Shown one piece after another: positions 61,585 through 64,000 of a stretch of 64,000 nt of DNA. The position numbers were made by a program, and so were the translations under genes. Within the stretch, counting starts at the first letter, position 1; each line of letters begins with the position of its first letter. Origin of the DNA: Permianibacter sp046297695 (GTDB taxonomy: Bacteria; Pseudomonadota; Gammaproteobacteria; Enterobacterales; Permianibacteraceae); contig JBKBHF010000007.1 of assembly GCA_046297695.1 (NCBI GenBank), positions 48,188 to 112,187 of the forward strand. The letters are read 5' to 3'. The notes under the pieces are model-generated. The model saw only the letters and a program-made list of their open reading frames with translations, did not search any database and had not been told where the DNA came from.

Positions 61585-61989
61585 ATGTCCCTGTTCAAGT
61601 TCATCTTTGTGGTTCTGCTGATGCTTCCCGCAACCTGTGCTGCATATGTCAGCTGCAGCAATGTCAAAGTCAGCGAGTTGTCCGGTGCTACGACTGCAAG
61701 CTTCCATAGCCTTGATAGAGCGGGCGTAGTTGGCAGTGTCGTGTTTCTCAGTGTCCCGCCGTCAAGCTGCCAAGCGACTAGTGGCGAAGATTTGTCGAAA
61801 GGCGTCTTTCTCGTAATTGATGACGTCAGCAATGCACAGTCCACGAGCTATGAGTTAAAGAAGGCCTGGATCGCAATGCTGCTCGCAGCAAAGGCTTCTA
61901 GCGGCACCATCGACATCCATGGCAACTTCACTGGTCTCAGCGTGCAAGGTTATGGTGTGGTAAAGCCTTACTTTCTGCGCGCGAAGTAA
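61585..61989 (+). CDS. Small secreted protein (island family, member 4)
   Basis: 134 residues; signal peptide about 1-19 (MLPATCAA|YVSC). Two cysteines lie near the start (SCSNVK) and in the middle (PPSSCQATS). The later part has a helical SYELKKAWIAMLLAAKASS followed by GTIDIHGNFTG and a final strand KPYFLRAK. It is more diverged than the others and lacks a C-terminal cysteine. The strand-helix-strand layout still fits. Function unknown. Confidence 0.7.
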   Translation: MSLFKFIFVVLLMLPATCAAYVSCSNVKVSELSGATTASFHSLDRAGVVGSVVFLSVPPSSCQATSGEDLSKGVFLVIDDVSNAQSTSYELKKAWIAMLLAAKASSGTIDIHGNFTGLSVQGYGVVKPYFLRAK

Positions 61990-62043
61990 GCTGTAATGCA
62001 ACAACTTACCCATGTGTTACTTAGATAAAGAGAAGGAGGCTGT

Positions 62044-62376
62044 ATGCTGAGTCGGTTATGGGTCGCTTTGGTTGTCGGACTCGTTTGCACGCAAGCCGTA
62101 TCTGCGGACGCAAACGGAAAGATCGTCAAGATCGCAGTGCGTTACGGTAAGGCCTACATAAAGGTGGAGCCCGCACCTGCAACACGGCCGGCATGTGCAA
62201 CGAATAGCTTTTACCACTACGCGTTCCCGGTGACCGATGACAACGGGAAAGCCACTTTCAGCATGGTGGTGGCAGCCTACACAACAAAAGCAAAGGTGAG
62301 CGTGCAGGCGTTGGAGACCTGCACACACTATTCCGGATTGGAGGACGTGGACTATATCGCTCTGTTGGAGCCGTGA
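62044..62376 (+). CDS. Small secreted two-cysteine protein (island family, member 5)
   Basis: 110 residues with GGAGG 6 nt before the ATG. Signal peptide about 1-21 (QAVSA|DA). Mature chain GKIVKIAVRYGKAYIKVEP, then RPACATNSFYHYAF, FSMVVAAYTTKAKVSVQAL and the ending CTHYSGLEDVDYIALLEP. It aligns closely by eye with 50587: same two cysteines and the YS-x2-EDVD motif. Confidence 0.8.
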   Translation: MLSRLWVALVVGLVCTQAVSADANGKIVKIAVRYGKAYIKVEPAPATRPACATNSFYHYAFPVTDDNGKATFSMVVAAYTTKAKVSVQALETCTHYSGLEDVDYIALLEP

Positions 62377-62675
62377 CCTAAAAGTTCAGAATACCCACGG
62401 GCTGGTCCCTCGTGCGAGGCTCCAGAAATCCTTCGACGCCAAGCTTGAGCACCCGGCTTTCCCAACGCGCTTCGTTGTGGCCGTAAAAAAGAACAGGTCA
62501 ATTACGGGGGGGGACACAGGCTACCGAACGAACAAGCGCTAGCAGTCGGTCGCTGGAAGTGACTGCGGAATACAGAACCCTTCGCAGGTAGGCACCCAGC
62601 ATAATTTGCATCAGGGTTTTTGCCCGCGTATGCAGGGTACTTCTCAGGTTTTTAATGGATAAATACGGGGCAATA
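62377..62675. other. Intergenic stretch, no gene seen
   Basis: About 300 bp between two small secreted-protein genes. It contains a G8 run at about 62504-62511 within CAATTAC-G8-ACACAGG, resembling flanks of REP/RAYT-type repeats. No convincing frame or terminator is seen. Confidence 0.5.
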
Positions 62676-63017
62676 ATGTTTAAGAAATGGATTGGTATCG
62701 CAGCGACCTTGGCGCTGTTTGTCGGCGATGTGTATGCCGCCTGTGGAGGCCATTCATGTGTTGCAGAATATGTGGACAGGCTCTATGTCAATAGCGATTC
62801 TGGTTTGGTGTACGTTGCGACCAGTGGCGACGAGGCCCAGCTCGACTGCTCCGCCGTATCAGATGTTTACGTGACACTTGATCTCGCGGAACCGGGGGCT
62901 TCTGCTATCTATTCTTCATTGCTAAGCGCACAGGTCTCGAATAAGAAGGTTCAAGTTCGGATCGTGAATGGCAGTGCTGGTTGCAAGGTCAAGTACATCA
63001 CGATTGACAGGGAATAG
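62676..63017 (+). CDS. Small secreted four-cysteine protein (island family, member 6)
   Basis: 113 residues from ATG 62676 (MFKKWIGIAATLALFVGDVYA|AC); an ATG at 62655 would add seven residues. Mature cysteines: CGGHSC near the start, QLDCSAV in the middle and AGCKVKYI at the end. The family pattern shows as VDRLYVNSDSGLVYVA, a helical IYSSLLSAQVSNKKVQVRIVNG and a final YITID strand. The extra N-terminal pair may form an additional disulfide. Confidence 0.75.
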   Translation: MFKKWIGIAATLALFVGDVYAACGGHSCVAEYVDRLYVNSDSGLVYVATSGDEAQLDCSAVSDVYVTLDLAEPGASAIYSSLLSAQVSNKKVQVRIVNGSAGCKVKYITIDRE

Positions 63018-63240
63018 TCTTAGTCTGGTTCCTGCTTTGATCTGCCAACAACGGTAAGTTCATTTGTCATCGGAACTGCATGGTAGCTAAAAAGCGGCGA
63101 GTCAAAATAGCTAGGGCGGAGCCAGCTGGGTGCAGCAGCAACAGTCCTATGAGCTCAGGTCTGGGAAGGTTCCAGACGGAGCAGTTTTGCCGTAGAACTG
63201 GGCAAGCCGTTTCTGATGATGAATTCGTCAGAAGGGTTAT

Positions 63241-63573
63241 ATGAGGGTTGCAACAATTGCGATGTTTTCAATGATGGTGTCATTCGCCTATGCGGATGAT
63301 GTCAATAATGTCAAGATTAAGCGATGGGTGTTGAAGCGAAGCTATGGTGAGCGGCTTTTCATTCAGTTGCATGCCCGTCAAACCTTGCCACTTGAATGTC
63401 ATAGCAATGGCGGCTGGGAGTATGTGTTAGACACCAGCGATGAGCCTGGAAAGCAGCTCTACTCCGCGCTCCTTTCTGCCTACGCCAGCGGAAAGACGCT
63501 GCAGTTACGAGGGCAGAATAAATGCACTCTCTGGAGCAATGTCGAGGATCTGGATGGAGCCATACTCCGATAG
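63241..63573 (+). CDS. Small secreted two-cysteine protein (island family, member 7)
   Basis: 110 residues; signal peptide about 1-18 (MVSFAYA|DD). Mature NNVKIKRWVLKRSYGERLFI, then LPLECHSNGGWEYVLD, helical QLYSALLSAYASGKTLQLRG, and NKCTLWSNVEDLDGAILR. The WS-x2-EDLD ending matches members 2 and 5. The upstream 220 bp has no gene. AGAAGGG lies 8 nt before the ATG. Confidence 0.75.
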   Translation: MRVATIAMFSMMVSFAYADDVNNVKIKRWVLKRSYGERLFIQLHARQTLPLECHSNGGWEYVLDTSDEPGKQLYSALLSAYASGKTLQLRGQNKCTLWSNVEDLDGAILR

Positions 63574-63891
63574 CAAGCGCCGCAACTTGGTCTGATTTGC
63601 TAGCAACAGGAGTCAGATTTGCGGCTCCGATTGATTGCGATCCTTTGCTTGAGTTTGTCAGAGAAACGCAGTCTGGGTTGTTGTTGGTGATTTCATGCCA
63701 GTTCTGAAACGTCATGAGAAAAGTGATTTAGGGCGGAGGTCTGCTGAGCACCTGCTTTCGCGGCAATGGCGGTCCTTGGGTGTGGCCCTCGCGTAGATGC
63801 TTAAGGAAACGCCGCAGCTCATGGGGCTGATTGGCGCAGTATGCACAGGAGCTTAATCTATGTTGCGAGCAAAAGCAGTGAGCAAAAGGGG
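63574..63891. other. Intergenic stretch, no gene seen
   Basis: About 320 bp with no credible gene; it ends in a REP-like box next to the transposase fragment. Confidence 0.5.
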
Positions 63892-63906
63892 TCAGAGCCC
63901 TTTTCG
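63882..63906. repeat. REP-like palindrome at the transposase 3' end
   Basis: AAAAGGGGTCAGAGCCCTTTT is an imperfect dyad (AAAAGGG/CCCTTTT) of the GGGGTC-A-GAGCCC type commonly found beside REP-associated tyrosine transposases. It contains that gene's stop codon. Confidence 0.6.
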
Positions 63907-64000
63907 CTCATTTGCTTGCGCAGACTTGGGCCGCCCGCGTGCTGCGTAGCCCACTCGTACACCAAGCTTGGCCTCGATTCTTTCTTTGAATCGTTCGTTA
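63892..64000 (-). CDS. Probable REP-associated tyrosine transposase (RAYT), C-terminal end
   Basis: Only the last 35 codons are in the window; the stop is TGA at 63892-63894 on the minus strand. The peptide reads NERFKERIEAKLGVRVGYA then ARGRPKSAQANERKGL. The F-x3-IEA-x-LG...GRPK ending is characteristic of RAYT (Y1 transposase) C-termini, and the overlapping REP-like palindrome supports this. The catalytic HUH and Tyr residues lie outside the window. Confidence 0.6.
   Translation of the reverse strand, partial: NERFKERIEAKLGVRVGYAARGRPKSAQANERKGL

Noticed and set aside
1..64000. CRISPR arrays, rRNA, integrase or a complete insertion sequence
   Set aside because: I saw no regularly spaced repeats, no rRNA-like sequence and no complete transposase or integrase; only a RAYT C-terminus at the right edge.

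Overview
The window is a GC-rich gammaproteobacterial chromosome segment. It is densely packed and carries a complete gspC-N type II secretion operon, flanked by hslR-hslO on one side and cysQ-nudE-yrfG on the other, as in Vibrio/Shewanella-type gammaproteobacteria. RND pumps, a cytochrome c5 pair, type II NADH dehydrogenase, chemoreceptor and c-di-GMP modules fit a free-living aerobic motile organism. I cannot name the genus from sequence alone.

Layout. (1) 1-2761: core genes: the N-terminal part of trmN6, rmuC, a queuosine-precursor transporter and a 58-residue membrane protein. (2) 2843-4843: two nearly identical tRNA-Arg(CCG) genes bracket about 1.85 kb holding a decayed HK97-type capsid gene and two small genes, which looks like a prophage or island remnant. 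(3) 5218-13782: two convergent RND efflux operons sharing a bidirectional terminator. (4) 14112-16556: two small cytochromes c and a multi-pass membrane AraC-type regulator. (5) 16721-23897: ndh, a group II PLP decarboxylase, a GNAT acetyltransferase and a giant propeller-amidohydrolase. (6) 24062-26976: a chemoreceptor translationally coupled to a class III nucleotide cyclase with an FHA domain. (7) 27564-42422: minus-strand block gspC-D-E-F-G-H-I-J-K-L-M-N, yrfG, nudE, cysQ; gspE and gspF are separated by a roughly 600-bp hairpin-bounded non-coding repeat. (8) 42684-49223: hslR, hslO, a metallopeptidase-propeller-barrel fusion, and a response regulator (receiver + CheC-like) overlapping a PAS-GGDEF diguanylate cyclase.

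(9) 49224-64000 is the accessory part. An 8-kb Sec-exported FG-GAP/SpvB/RHS protein has a variable C-terminal tip and a 1-nt-overlapping, AT-rich membrane-protein gene (candidate immunity). On both sides lie small genes for secreted proteins of about 110 residues, each with a signal peptide, mostly two mature cysteines and similar patterning; seven can be seen (one frameshifted). Three share a C-terminal [WY]S-x2-ED[IVL][ND] signature. Downstream are a displaced YD-repeat fragment, a 115-bp direct repeat, a REP-like palindrome cluster and the C-terminal end of a probable REP-associated tyrosine transposase. This secreted-protein and RHS island is the strongest candidate for an undescribed system. 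The type II secretion system in the same window is a plausible, unproven, export route.
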